A DNA stretch of 64,000 bases from Fundidesulfovibrio magnetotacticus (GTDB taxonomy: Bacteria; Desulfobacterota; Desulfovibrionia; Desulfovibrionales; Desulfovibrionaceae). The DNA lies in contig NZ_BLTE01000001.1 of NCBI RefSeq assembly GCF_013019105.1, positions 434,001-498,000 of the forward strand, in the 5' to 3' direction. This document shows, piece after piece, positions 16,724 through 24,872 of this stretch (its first letter is position 1; the number at the start of each line of letters is the position of its first letter). Below the pieces are notes generated by a model. It worked only from the letters and a program-made list of their open reading frames with translations, had not been told where the DNA came from and made no database searches. The position numbers and the translations under genes are program-made.

Positions 16724-17920
16724 ATGATGAAGAAAGCGGACGTGGGGGACAAGACCAAGACCTTCCACAAGGGACAGGCCATCTACAAGGAGGGCCAGTC
16801 CAGCGGAGAGGCCTACATCATCACCCAGGGGGCCGTCGGGCTCTACAGGCTCGCTGGCAACAAGCGCGTGACCCTGGCGCTTTTGCGCCCTGGCCAGATC
16901 TTCGGCGAGATGGGCGTGATCACCGGCGAGAAGCGCACCTCCGAGGCCCTGGCCCTGGACTATACCGAGGTCATCGTCCTGGATCAGACGCTCTTGCACA
17001 CGCTGCTGCTCAAGAGCCCCCGGCCGGTGCAGATCATCACCTCCTACCTGGTGGAGCGCGTGCGCGCCCTCAACGCCCTGGTGCCGGAGCGTTCCAGCTC
17101 CAACACCTTCGCCTCGGTGTGTTCCGTCATCCTCCTGGCCTGGCGCGCCGCGGCCAGGAGCGGACCCAAGAGCGAGGCCGCCCAGATATCCACCGTGGAG
17201 CTCTCGCGCACCATCAAGGACATCCTGCTCATCACCCAGACCGAGATCGACGAGGTGCTCGAAAAGCTCGCGCGCGTGCACATCGTGGACATCGTGGACG
17301 TGAAAGGCACCTACTACCGCACCGATCCGCTCCTGGGCACCAAGAAGAAGTCCGGCGAGTTCGTCAAGGAGCGCCTGCTCTCCATCCCCGACGCCGAACG
17401 CTTCGCCCGCGTCTCGCGCAACATGGCCCAGGACAACCCCGACGCCAACGGCGCGGAGCTCGAATTCATCGACCTGGACGACTTCGCCCGGGCAGTGGAC
17501 GCCCAGCCCGAGACCATCCTCAAAAAGATCGCCTACGGCGAGGTTCCGCCCGCGCTCTTCCACTTCCACAAGCGCCAGGCCCTGGCCTTCGCCGCTTCCA
17601 AGGGGCAGGACTACTTCCAGCGCGCCAAGCGCCCGCGCCTGAAGGTGGAGGACCTCCAAAACGTCGACGACGTGGTCGGCGTGGACAACGCCACCCTGGA
17701 GGAGGCTCTCTCGCGCCTGGGCTTCTACAAGGTGGGCGTGCTGGCGGCCCTGGCTGGGGACGAGGCCCGCCAGAAGATCTACGCCAACCTCTCCAAGAAG
17801 ATCGCCTCCGTGGTCAGGGAGGAGGTCCAGCGCATGCCCGAGCCCGATCCGGGCGAAGCCTCCGACATCGAGGACGAACTCATCGGGCTCATCAAATCCA
17901 TCAAGGGGATCAGCGGGTGA
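16724..17920 (+). CDS. CRP-like cyclic-nucleotide-binding protein with FliG-like C-terminal domain
   Basis: The 398-residue protein has a cyclic-nucleotide-binding fold at about 10-120, with the phosphate-binding cassette FGEMGVITGEKRTSEALA (60-77) including the conserved Arg. A winged-helix-like segment at about 155-195 (ELSRTIKDILLITQTEID, then LARVHIVDIVDVKGTYY) resembles the DNA-binding part of CRP proteins. The C-terminal 100 residues look like the FliG motor-switch domain: LKVEDLQNVDDV, EEALSRLGFYKVGVLAALAG, EARQKIYANLSKKIASVVREE, IEDELIGLIKSIK. FliG normally reads close to KIFKNMSKRAAALLKDE in the third of these. GGAG lies five bases before the first ATG. The stop overlaps the motA start by four bases. 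A nucleotide-gated rotor or stator regulator is the natural inference; a plain transcription factor is the alternative. Confidence 0.75.
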   Translation: MMKKADVGDKTKTFHKGQAIYKEGQSSGEAYIITQGAVGLYRLAGNKRVTLALLRPGQIFGEMGVITGEKRTSEALALDYTEVIVLDQTLLHTLLLKSPRPVQIITSYLVERVRALNALVPERSSSNTFASVCSVILLAWRAAARSGPKSEAAQISTVELSRTIKDILLITQTEIDEVLEKLARVHIVDIVDVKGTYYRTDPLLGTKKKSGEFVKERLLSIPDAERFARVSRNMAQDNPDANGAELEFIDLDDFARAVDAQPETILKKIAYGEVPPALFHFHKRQALAFAASKGQDYFQRAKRPRLKVEDLQNVDDVVGVDNATLEEALSRLGFYKVGVLAALAGDEARQKIYANLSKKIASVVREEVQRMPEPDPGEASDIEDELIGLIKSIKGISG

Positions 17921-18696
17921 ACGTCGCCACCGTCATCGGGTTCGTAGCCGGCATCATCATCCTGGGCACGGCCACCTATTTCGCCACGGACTCCGCCCGG
18001 GTGTTCCTGAACCTTCCGGGCCTGGCCATCGTGCTGGGCGGCACGCTGGCCTCCACCTTCATCTGCTTCCCGCTCAAGGAAGTGGCCCGCGTGTTCAGCA
18101 TCTTCCTCACGGCCCTCAAGCGCGAGGAGCTGCCCATCGGCAACTACATCGAGTCCATCGTGGACATCGCCCGCGAGGCCTCCATGCGCGGCAAGGTCCA
18201 CCTGGAGAAGACCCTGCCCGGCATCGAGAACGAATTCCTCCAGAACGCCCTGCAGATGCTCGTGGACGGCTACTCCCGCGAGGAGATGAAGGAGATTCTG
18301 GAAACGCGCATCGAGCAGACCTACCAGCAGGAGCTCTCCAGCGCGGGCATCTACCGCACCATGGCCAAGCTCTCGCCCGCCTACGGGCTGATCGGCACGC
18401 TCATCGGCTTCATCGGCCTCATGCAGGCCATGGGCGGCGGCCAGCTTGCCTCCCTGGGCCAGCACATGGCCGTGGCCCTCACCACCACGCTCTACGGCAT
18501 CCTGCTCTCCAACCTCTTCTTCCTGCCCATCGCCGTGAAGGTGGAAAAGCGCATCGAGGAACGGGTGCTGCTCATGTGCGTCATCCGCGACGGCGTGCTC
18601 TTCATCAAGGACAAGACCCCCGCCGCCATTGTCTACGACAAGCTCAAGGCCTACCTGCCGCCCAGGCGCTGGGCCTCCATCGGCATCCGCCCCTAG
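17917..18696 (+). CDS. motA: Flagellar motor stator protein MotA
   Basis: MotA and MotB form the ion-conducting stator of the flagellar motor. The 259-residue product has four membrane helices (about 3-20, 32-50, 148-168, 182-204). The first pair is followed by a large cytoplasmic loop containing GYSREEMKEILETRI. The conserved prolines are present in helix 3 (LSPAYGLIGTLIGF) and at the end of helix 4 (FFLPIAVKVEKRIEE). The GTG start overlaps the upstream TGA (GTGA), so it is coupled to the CRP-FliG-like gene. Confidence 0.95.
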   Translation: MNVATVIGFVAGIIILGTATYFATDSARVFLNLPGLAIVLGGTLASTFICFPLKEVARVFSIFLTALKREELPIGNYIESIVDIAREASMRGKVHLEKTLPGIENEFLQNALQMLVDGYSREEMKEILETRIEQTYQQELSSAGIYRTMAKLSPAYGLIGTLIGFIGLMQAMGGGQLASLGQHMAVALTTTLYGILLSNLFFLPIAVKVEKRIEERVLLMCVIRDGVLFIKDKTPAAIVYDKLKAYLPPRRWASIGIRP

Positions 18697-18705
18697 GCAG
18701 CCGCC

Positions 18706-19542
18706 ATGCTCATGTTCCAGAAACTGCGCGGCCGCTTCAAGGACGAGGACGAGGGCACCTGGTTCATCTCCCTGGCCGACCTGCTCACCCTGCTCCTATG
18801 CTTCTTCGTGGTGATGCTCTCGGTCTCCAGCGTGGACCAGGACCGCTACCGCAAGGTGGCCCAGTCCATGGAAGCCGCCCTGGCCGCCGAAAAGGCCAAG
18901 CGCCAGGCCCTGGCGGAGCGCCAGCCCGACCGCCCCATGGGCAGTTCCCTGCACCCGGAGCCCGTGCCCGACGGGCAGTACTATCCCGTGATCCAGCCGC
19001 CCCTGCCGCCCCAGGTCTACCAGTCCGTGGGCGACCCCGTGGCCGGTCCCGGGCAAGGCGACGGCCCCGGACCCACCGCCCGCCTGAAAACCCTGGACGA
19101 AATCGAATCCGAGATGTCCGTGCGCTTCGCCAAGGACCCCGCGGGCATCCAGGTGGAGAAGCGCCAGGGCGGCGTGGCCATCACCCTCAAGGGCGCGGTG
19201 CTCTTCCAGAGCGGCAGCGCCGACCTCGCGCCCTCGTCGCGCCCCTACCTGGACTCCATCGCCCAGTCGCTGCGCGCCACGCCCTACCGCGTCACGGTGG
19301 AGGGCCACACGGACAACCTGCCCATCCAGTCGTTCCTGTTCCCCTCCAACTGGGAGCTTTCGGCGGCGCGGGCCTCCCGCGTGGCCCGCTACCTCATCGA
19401 CCACGGCGTGCCCCGCGATCGCATCCAGATCGCGGGGTTCGCCGAAACGCGCCCCGTGGCCCCCAACGAGAACGCCCAGGGTCAGCCCCTGCCCGACAAC
19501 CAGGCCCGCAATCGCCGCGTGGTCGTGCAGATCAACCCTTGA
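18706..19542 (+). CDS. motB: Flagellar motor stator protein MotB
   Basis: The single membrane helix (about 21-41) holds the essential ion-binding Asp in SLADLLTLLLCFFVVMLS (Asp25). A linker rich in Pro and Gly (about 65-125) leads to the OmpA/MotB peptidoglycan-binding domain (about 150-275: VLFQSGSADL, VEGHTDNLPI, NWELSAARA, NRRVVVQI). It starts nine bases after motA. The TTGA overlap at its end leads into the TPR gene. Ion type (proton or sodium) cannot be read safely from the sequence. Confidence 0.95.
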   Translation: MLMFQKLRGRFKDEDEGTWFISLADLLTLLLCFFVVMLSVSSVDQDRYRKVAQSMEAALAAEKAKRQALAERQPDRPMGSSLHPEPVPDGQYYPVIQPPLPPQVYQSVGDPVAGPGQGDGPGPTARLKTLDEIESEMSVRFAKDPAGIQVEKRQGGVAITLKGAVLFQSGSADLAPSSRPYLDSIAQSLRATPYRVTVEGHTDNLPIQSFLFPSNWELSAARASRVARYLIDHGVPRDRIQIAGFAETRPVAPNENAQGQPLPDNQARNRRVVVQINP

Positions 19543-20351
19543 ACGCCTGCTCCGACACTCTCGACTGCGGGCCGGAAACCGCCCCGCCCAAGCTCAGGGG
19601 CATCTTTTCCACGCCCGGCATACCGGGCGACCCGGCCAGCGGCGAGGCCAAGCGCTTCTGGTTCGCCCGCGAACAGGAGGACGGCGTGATCAGCGCCCAG
19701 CTCCTGGACGAACACCACCTGCCCACCCAGCGACAAATCATCGAACCGCGCGAGAGCTTCCTGGAACGCTTCACCCTGGAGCCGGACCTGGGCTACCGCC
19801 TGCTCACCCAGCGAGTGCTCATCGGCGACCACTTCCGCAACCAGGGCAAGAACGTCGAGGCCAAGATCGAGTACCAGAAGGTGCTGCGCATCGACGAGGA
19901 GAACATCCGGGGCACCTTCGGCCTGGGTCTGGCTTATCTGGCCCTCAACCAGCTCGAAAAGGGCCGCTACGCCTTCGAGAAGCTCGTGAAGCTCGACGAG
20001 AGCTTCGCCGCCGAACACAAGCACCTCTTCAACGACTTCGGCATCGCCCTGCGCAAGCGCGGCCTCTTCGAGGAGGCCCTGGCCTTCTACCACCGGGCCA
20101 AGGCCCTGTGCGCCGACGACGAACACCTGCTCCTGAACATCGCCCGGGCCTGGTTCGAGAAGGGCGACACGGAACACGCCTACCGGGAACTCGGCAACTG
20201 CCTGGACCTGGACCCGCACTTCCGCGAGGCCCTGGCCTTCCTCCACTATCTGCGCAAGAACAACATCCTCCCCAAAGACCCGGAGCTGCGCGCCCACTTC
20301 GACCGCGAAGCCCTCAAACGCAGCGAACTGGCTGGCCTGGCCGGGGAGTGA
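19539..20351 (+). CDS. TPR-repeat protein, last gene of the motAB operon
   Basis: The frame opens at a TTG that overlaps the motB stop (TTGA), giving 270 residues by coupled initiation. An internal GTG at 19686 is a weaker alternative. Residues about 85-245 form TPR helices (QGKNVEAKIEYQKVLRID, FNDFGIALRKRGLFEEALA, DDEHLLLNIARAWFEKGD). The N-terminal 80 residues include an FWFAREQEDGVISAQLLDEH motif that I do not recognise. There is no signal peptide, so it is cytoplasmic. The repeat region is clearly related to the receiver/TPR protein at 23733-24833. It is probably a partner for the CRP-FliG-like protein or the stator, but this is inference. Confidence 0.8.
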   Translation: MNACSDTLDCGPETAPPKLRGIFSTPGIPGDPASGEAKRFWFAREQEDGVISAQLLDEHHLPTQRQIIEPRESFLERFTLEPDLGYRLLTQRVLIGDHFRNQGKNVEAKIEYQKVLRIDEENIRGTFGLGLAYLALNQLEKGRYAFEKLVKLDESFAAEHKHLFNDFGIALRKRGLFEEALAFYHRAKALCADDEHLLLNIARAWFEKGDTEHAYRELGNCLDLDPHFREALAFLHYLRKNNILPKDPELRAHFDREALKRSELAGLAGE

Positions 20352-20579
20352 AGGCGTGATCCGCTACGCCATGCGCCACGAGGATTGCGTCGGAGTCTCC
20401 CCCGCCCCGACGACCGCGACGTCCACGGCCACATGCCGGGGCTTGGCGACGTGGCGGGCACTCGCAAATACCTATGTCCCCCGCTCGGATATGGATTCCT
20501 CCTTCCTGAAAGATGGAGCAGGTCACCGTGGAATACGGACGGTTGGACGGCAAGCCCAAACGTTTGCAGTGGAGCGGTC

Positions 20580-21857
20580 TCACTTTTCGGCGGCTTGCCA
20601 AGATGGATTCACTATACCACTCGCGATCAGCCTGTCGGACATATGTCCAGCGATAACACTTGCGAACCATGCCGTATAGTGACAGTGATCGACATATATA
20701 TTGCGTTTTATATCGCGCTGAATGTCGGCAAGGGAGAACACGTCATCGAATGAATGCTCGACTGAGGCCAGCTCATTCAACAGCATAGGATATCCGTCCC
20801 CAGCCCTGTCTTGGCCCATAAACCCACCCGAATGCTTAAGCATCCGAAATGGTTCATGGTATTGCAAATCGTATCCGTACGTCGGTACGGGCTGAATAAA
20901 AAATGAAACCTTGACCCCGAAGACTGTTGAAACAGCACGGATCTCCTGATGATTGTGAAGTAACTCATCGACAATCATTCTATTAGTAGCAGCTGAATTT
21001 TTTACATTGTCGCAGTGGCTCTCGCCGGTCGAACTTATATTTTCATAATAAGAAAGCATCAATGAGGCCAAGCGAAAAAGCGGGAGGGTCGTAAAAAATT
21101 TTCTCAAAGCACCCCATTGCGGAGAAGCAGCCTGCGCATTATTTAACATCTCACGGGCGATACGATTCTTTTCGAGCAATGCAAGATGAAAACAACCGCG
21201 CGTTACAGGCTGCCTGTCATAAAAGTAAAAATCATTCAATCCATGAAAAAAGATTGCCAGGTCGGGACGATGCCCCTTTAGCAACAGTGTGGAGTGCAGG
21301 ATTTTTTCTTGAGTTGAAAAATATGCCGAACGTCCAAAATTGTAAACACAAACATTCTTTTCAAGCTTCTCTGACAATAGACCTTGCAAGTAACTCGCGA
21401 CACTGTGCGAATCTGCACCCGGGTGAATCGTCGTCGACCCCCCGTAAATAAATATATTGAAGTTTGCGGGGTCCAAAGGCCAAGGACCCTGATTACTGAC
21501 ATGACGAAAGCCGTGCTCAGACATGTTGTAATACTTACCAGAAGCTGGAGCATGCTTGAATTCGGTAAAAGACTCGTAAACCGTGTCGAGAGCGCGTCGA
21601 TCCTGTTCTTCCATGTATTCTGCATACTCATCACGAGACATCGAATACCACCTGGAGGCACTTTCACGAAACTGCTCTTCGCGATACAAGTTATAATACC
21701 TGTAATCTGTCTTTTTTTTCAACAAACAAGACTGTACATATCCAAATACATAAAAAGCTGCCAAGTTCAGCAACACAAACAACAAAGACAGATTTACAGC
21801 ATAGAGAGACACCTCTGAGAACAGCGCATAGTAGGCCTGCAGCATGTCACTGTGCAT
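20580..21857 (-). CDS. Membrane-anchored SGNH/GDSL-like hydrolase
   Basis: The 425-residue protein has one or two N-terminal hydrophobic helices (about 10-45), then a domain with SGNH landmarks. These are GGSTT (Ser131) for block I, NFGRSAYFS (Gly165) for block II, GLND (Asn198) for block III, and DHCHYT near the C terminus for the Asp/His pair. SGNH enzymes act as esterases or as O-acetyl transferases/esterases on glycans. The start at ATG 21857 is chosen because an upstream frame (to 21989) would cover the preceding small gene and its ribosome site. It is the last gene of the island operon and its codon use is AT-rich. Modification of a surface glycan is plausible; the substrate is unknown. 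Confidence 0.7.
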   Translation of the reverse strand: MHSDMLQAYYALFSEVSLYAVNLSLLFVLLNLAAFYVFGYVQSCLLKKKTDYRYYNLYREEQFRESASRWYSMSRDEYAEYMEEQDRRALDTVYESFTEFKHAPASGKYYNMSEHGFRHVSNQGPWPLDPANFNIFIYGGSTTIHPGADSHSVASYLQGLLSEKLEKNVCVYNFGRSAYFSTQEKILHSTLLLKGHRPDLAIFFHGLNDFYFYDRQPVTRGCFHLALLEKNRIAREMLNNAQAASPQWGALRKFFTTLPLFRLASLMLSYYENISSTGESHCDNVKNSAATNRMIVDELLHNHQEIRAVSTVFGVKVSFFIQPVPTYGYDLQYHEPFRMLKHSGGFMGQDRAGDGYPMLLNELASVEHSFDDVFSLADIQRDIKRNIYVDHCHYTAWFASVIAGHMSDRLIASGIVNPSWQAAEK

Positions 21858-21861
21858 CGCA

Positions 21862-21975
21862 TCACCAGAGAGGGTAAATTTTGGATGGATCGTCGGCCTT
21901 CTTCTTTTTGTTATTCGAATAGGCAGCAATGCAAACAACGCCCAGGACCACAACAAGCCCGACCACGTATAACAT
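21862..21975 (-). CDS. Small membrane protein, 37 residues
   Basis: This short gene begins at an ATG with AAGGAG five bases upstream, one of the best ribosome sites in the island. The product is MLYVVGLVVVLGVVCIAAY followed by SNNKKKKADDPSK and ends with YPLW. It has one membrane helix (about 2-19), then a tetra-lysine cytoplasmic edge, as in many true small membrane proteins. It sits between the methyltransferase fusion (37 bases upstream) and the SGNH gene (four bases downstream). Function is unknown; it may be a partner of the SGNH protein. Confidence 0.6.
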   Translation of the reverse strand: MLYVVGLVVVLGVVCIAAYSNNKKKKADDPSKIYPLW

Positions 21976-21980
21976 AGCAA

Positions 21981-21986
21981 CTCCTT
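21981..21986 (-). promoter_or_regulatory. Ribosome binding site of the 37-residue gene
   Basis: The minus strand reads AAGGAG, five bases before ATG 21975. It decides that the small frame, and not the longer overlapping frame of the SGNH gene, is started here. Confidence 0.65.
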
Positions 21987-22012
21987 CAAAAAAAATTATC
22001 GACCGGGGCTTG

Positions 22013-23137
22013 TCATTGCTTAGAAAAGATCAAGCATGCCACATCGTGCTCCTCGGAAATTGACACCGGCACGACCGGAAATGCCGCCACTGACTGATTG
22101 CAATAATCGCTACCCCAGACATTGAAGTACTCTTCAGCCACAAGGCGCCAGCCGTCATTGCTTATCCACCTGTCTACATCAACCCTTGCAAATATTCGGG
22201 TCAACGCTCCGGGCCAAGGCAAATCACCACCGCAATGCTCGTAAATATTATTTACAGGACAGTTGTCGCTATACGGGAAAGTTACAATCAAATGTCCGCC
22301 ACTGCGAAGCAACCTGTACATATTCGACATGGCCGCGTCACAGTCGAAAATGTGTTCCAGCGTGCTAACACAGACAACAATATCAAACTGTGTATCGAAT
22401 TTCTTCGTAACGATATCCCCAAGCTCCACATAAAAACATGTGTTGAATTGCTCGCTCGCGTCCAAGGCGACAACTTCAAAACCACATGCATGCAACAAAT
22501 TAGGCAAGGATGTGCGTGACGTGCCGACATCCAGCAAGCGACGCCCGGGAATCGTCCTTAGCTTATTCATCACAAACGAATACTCAGCAAGCCGTTCTGA
22601 CGGTTCAATTTGCTTACTACTCTCACGTTTAAGGTACATCTCTTTGAAAGACGCGAAAAAATCTTTCAACATCGCATAGCTTTCTTCTCGAATCAGTGGA
22701 TTCTTCAAATACTGAACATCCTCGGCGTCTGTGTACATATAGGCAATTGAACACATCCCGTTGCCAGGAGTAAAGTAACTTGACACAATAGCAGCATAAT
22801 GCTTGGGAGCCGTAGCGATGAACACCAAATCAACACCAGCAAATGCATTTTTATGGAGAGGATTGATATACGGTATGCGGTCCATTGGCGTGCTTGGAGC
22901 CCTCGTGTCCGCGACCCCAACCACTTGAATGCCCTCACACTCCCTAAGAAGACTGTATGCAATATGCCCACTCCCCCCCGCTCCATAGATACAAATCCTG
23001 ACAGGCGAAGCGAGTTCCTGCGTTACGTTATGCGCAAATCCCTCGAACAACTTCCGGGCACGATCAATATTACCCAGAAAGTCAATTGCTATATTTTCAA
23101 ACCATTCATACGGAATACCGACACAATAAGTACCCAT
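22013..23137 (-). CDS. Rossmann domain fused to a class I SAM-dependent methyltransferase
   Basis: The 374-residue protein has two parts. Residues about 45-165 form a nucleotide-binding fold beginning ICIYGAGGSGHIAYSLL, with VVGVADTRAP after the second strand, like NAD- or sugar-nucleotide-handling domains. Residues about 185-350 are a methyltransferase: GRRLLDVGTSRTSLPNLL (motif I), VVALDAS, FDIVVCVSTLEHIFD and a GGHLIVTFPYSD strand. The ATG has GGAGG seven bases upstream. It is the first gene of the island operon. Fusion proteins of this style occur in surface-glycan gene clusters, so sugar methylation is a fair inference. Acceptor and direction of use are not known. Confidence 0.75.
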   Translation of the reverse strand: MGTYCVGIPYEWFENIAIDFLGNIDRARKLFEGFAHNVTQELASPVRICIYGAGGSGHIAYSLLRECEGIQVVGVADTRAPSTPMDRIPYINPLHKNAFAGVDLVFIATAPKHYAAIVSSYFTPGNGMCSIAYMYTDAEDVQYLKNPLIREESYAMLKDFFASFKEMYLKRESSKQIEPSERLAEYSFVMNKLRTIPGRRLLDVGTSRTSLPNLLHACGFEVVALDASEQFNTCFYVELGDIVTKKFDTQFDIVVCVSTLEHIFDCDAAMSNMYRLLRSGGHLIVTFPYSDNCPVNNIYEHCGGDLPWPGALTRIFARVDVDRWISNDGWRLVAEEYFNVWGSDYCNQSVAAFPVVPVSISEEHDVACLIFSKQ

Positions 23138-23732
23138 CTGGTCCTCCAGCTCTTTATGATATTACACCACCAAGGCCTTCATTCCGAAGCAACCATGAAA
23201 AATATGAAAATTCAGCTGATCGAGGAGGCTCGCGACGTCGTACGCTGGTTTCTGCTCTCATCCATGTCAATTCCGCACTTTAACGGGGCGTGTCAGTATT
23301 GGAACCGACAAACGCCGACGAGGTCTCAACAAGCTGTCCGCCATCATCCTAGCCGCATATAGGACGTAGCTGTCGCCTTCGCAAGGACGTTGCAACTGCT
23401 TGGCATAACACCACATTGCCAGTTGTTTAACCGTTCGCATTCCGAGGACGACCGATTCGTCCTCCAAGATGGAGTCAGCCCCGTGATATGCTCGGCTCTG
23501 TTCGGACCAGGTGGAACTAAGAAAGGTGGCTCCCGACGACGGATGAGGGCCATTGGGAAATCATGATTCCTGGATGAGCAGATCATGGGCATCCTGCGTA
23601 AAACTGAACGCTAATCGAAGTCTCAGGCAAACCGTCGGTTAGCCGGACATGGCATACGAAGCGGCTGCCCTGTAATCAAAGGACATCCTTGTGCCAACAT
23701 GGGGCAACTTCCTCCCTCGGAGCATAGCCCGC
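23138..23732. other. 595-base stretch without a convincing gene (island edge)
   Basis: Both strands were read. Only short frames without ribosome sites are present. One frame on the minus strand (23267-23467) encodes about 66 residues with no recognised motif and may be a worn gene fragment. GC rises gradually toward the resident genome on the right. The promoter of the island operon should lie in the AT-rich first 80 bases, but no clear -35/-10 pair was singled out. Confidence 0.5.
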
Positions 23733-24833
23733 TCAAATATCCTGCATGCTGTCCAGCGTGCCCGTTGAGGGCGGGCCGCCGGTCATGCCCGCGCCCTTGG
23801 GGGCCTTGAACTCGCGGTTGAAGATCTTCAGGTGGAGCTTCAGCCCTTCGGTGAAGTTGGGGTTGATCCACAGGGCCTTCAAGAGCGAATCCTGCGCGCC
23901 TTTGGCGTCGCCCATGAAGTGCATGGCCTTGGCCATGTTGAAGTGGATGTTCTCGTCGTCGGGCGTCAGCTCCAGGGCCTGGCGGTAGGCGTGCAGCGCC
24001 CCGGGCAGGTCGCCCGCCTTGCGCAGCCGCACGCCCAGCGAGTTGAAGGGGTTGGGGCTCGCGGCGTCGTACTTGAGCACCTCGATGAACAGCTCCTTGG
24101 TCTCCTCCAGGCGGTTGAAGTGCGCGAAGGTCTCGGCCGCGCGCTGCAGGTAGGTCTTGTAGCCCTCCAGATCGCCCTTGCCCTTGTAGGCCTCGGCAAG
24201 CCCCTTGTAGGCCTCCGCGAAGAGTTCGTTGATCTTCACGGCCTTCTTGAACGAGAGGATCGCCTGACCGTACTTCTGCTTCATCAGGTACTTGCAGCCC
24301 ATGTCGTAGTACTTCTGGGCCTGGTTGTCCTCGCTGACCAGCTCCTCGAAGGCCTCGATGGCGTCCTCGAAATGCCCGGCGGCCAGCAGACGCTTGCCCT
24401 CCTGCAACTGGGCCGTCTCGATCTCCACCAGCTTGTCCACCTTGAGCGCGCGCAGCATGTGCCGCTGGAACGTCTCCAGCGAATAGGGGCGCAGCACGTA
24501 GCCGTCCACGCCCGCCGCGATGGCCTCCAGCACCCTGTCCTTCTGGCCCTCCTGCGTCACCATCACCACGGGCGTGTCCTTGAGGTTCATGTTCAGGCGC
24601 ATGAGCCGCAGGAACTTGAGCCCGTCCATGTCGGAAAGGGCGGTGTCGAGCACCACGAGGTCCACGTCCTGGACGCCCAGGAAGTCGATGGCCTCGGAAC
24701 CGGACGTGAAGGACTGGATCATGGACGCCTTGAGCTGCTTCAGGCACTGCCTGTCGCGGCGGGCGTTCTCCTCGTTGCCGGAGACGATCACGGTCACGTT
24801 CAGTCGGACGGGGGAAGGCGCGCTCTGGGCCAC
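23733..24833 (-). CDS. Degenerate receiver domain fused to TPR repeats
   Basis: The 366-residue product starts at a GTG with GGAG upstream. Residues about 12-130 form a CheY-like receiver: the phosphorylatable Asp is in LVVLDTALSDMDG and the switch Thr in VVMVTQEG. The acidic pair is missing (SGNEENARRD), and the usual Lys-Pro reads Arg-Pro (YVLRPYS). Residues about 150-340 are TPR helices (KYYDMGCKYLMKQKYGQA, LFAEAYKGLAEAYKGKGD, FNSLGVRLRKAGDLPGALHA). The repeat block resembles that of the TPR protein at 19539-20351, including FN-x2-G-x2-LRK and DDE-x4-N-x-A. It may work as a phosphorylation-poor scaffold in the motility system. The gene is followed closely upstream by an HD-domain gene (39-base gap, same strand). 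Confidence 0.85.
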   Translation of the reverse strand: MAQSAPSPVRLNVTVIVSGNEENARRDRQCLKQLKASMIQSFTSGSEAIDFLGVQDVDLVVLDTALSDMDGLKFLRLMRLNMNLKDTPVVMVTQEGQKDRVLEAIAAGVDGYVLRPYSLETFQRHMLRALKVDKLVEIETAQLQEGKRLLAAGHFEDAIEAFEELVSEDNQAQKYYDMGCKYLMKQKYGQAILSFKKAVKINELFAEAYKGLAEAYKGKGDLEGYKTYLQRAAETFAHFNRLEETKELFIEVLKYDAASPNPFNSLGVRLRKAGDLPGALHAYRQALELTPDDENIHFNMAKAMHFMGDAKGAQDSLLKALWINPNFTEGLKLHLKIFNREFKAPKGAGMTGGPPSTGTLDSMQDI

Positions 24834-24872
24834 GCGGGCTCCGGGGGATGAAGGGTTGGACCGGGGAATAGT

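Larger units (their letters stand above)
20460..23720. other. AT-richer acquired island beside the motility operon
   Basis: Base composition drops sharply here: hand counts of two 60-base lines gave 29 (20881-20940) and 24 (21001-21060) G+C, against 36 of 60 in the nearby TPR gene (19861-19920) and more in most of the window. Codon use shifts the same way. The island holds three minus-strand genes in operon order: methyltransferase fusion, small membrane protein, SGNH-type hydrolase. The ends are gradual, near 20.5 and 23.7 kb. No integrase, tRNA or clear target-site repeat was found. Acquisition by transfer is inferred from composition. Confidence 0.7.

Noticed and set aside
23267-23467. Small minus-strand gene at the island edge
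   Set aside because: No ribosome site, no recognised motif and an unusual composition; treated as a worn fragment at most.
20490-23480. Possible direct repeat at the island ends (ATTC-TCCT...AAGATGGAG at 20496 and 23454)
   Set aside because: The match is short and broken by gaps. It could be chance, and no target-site duplication supports it.
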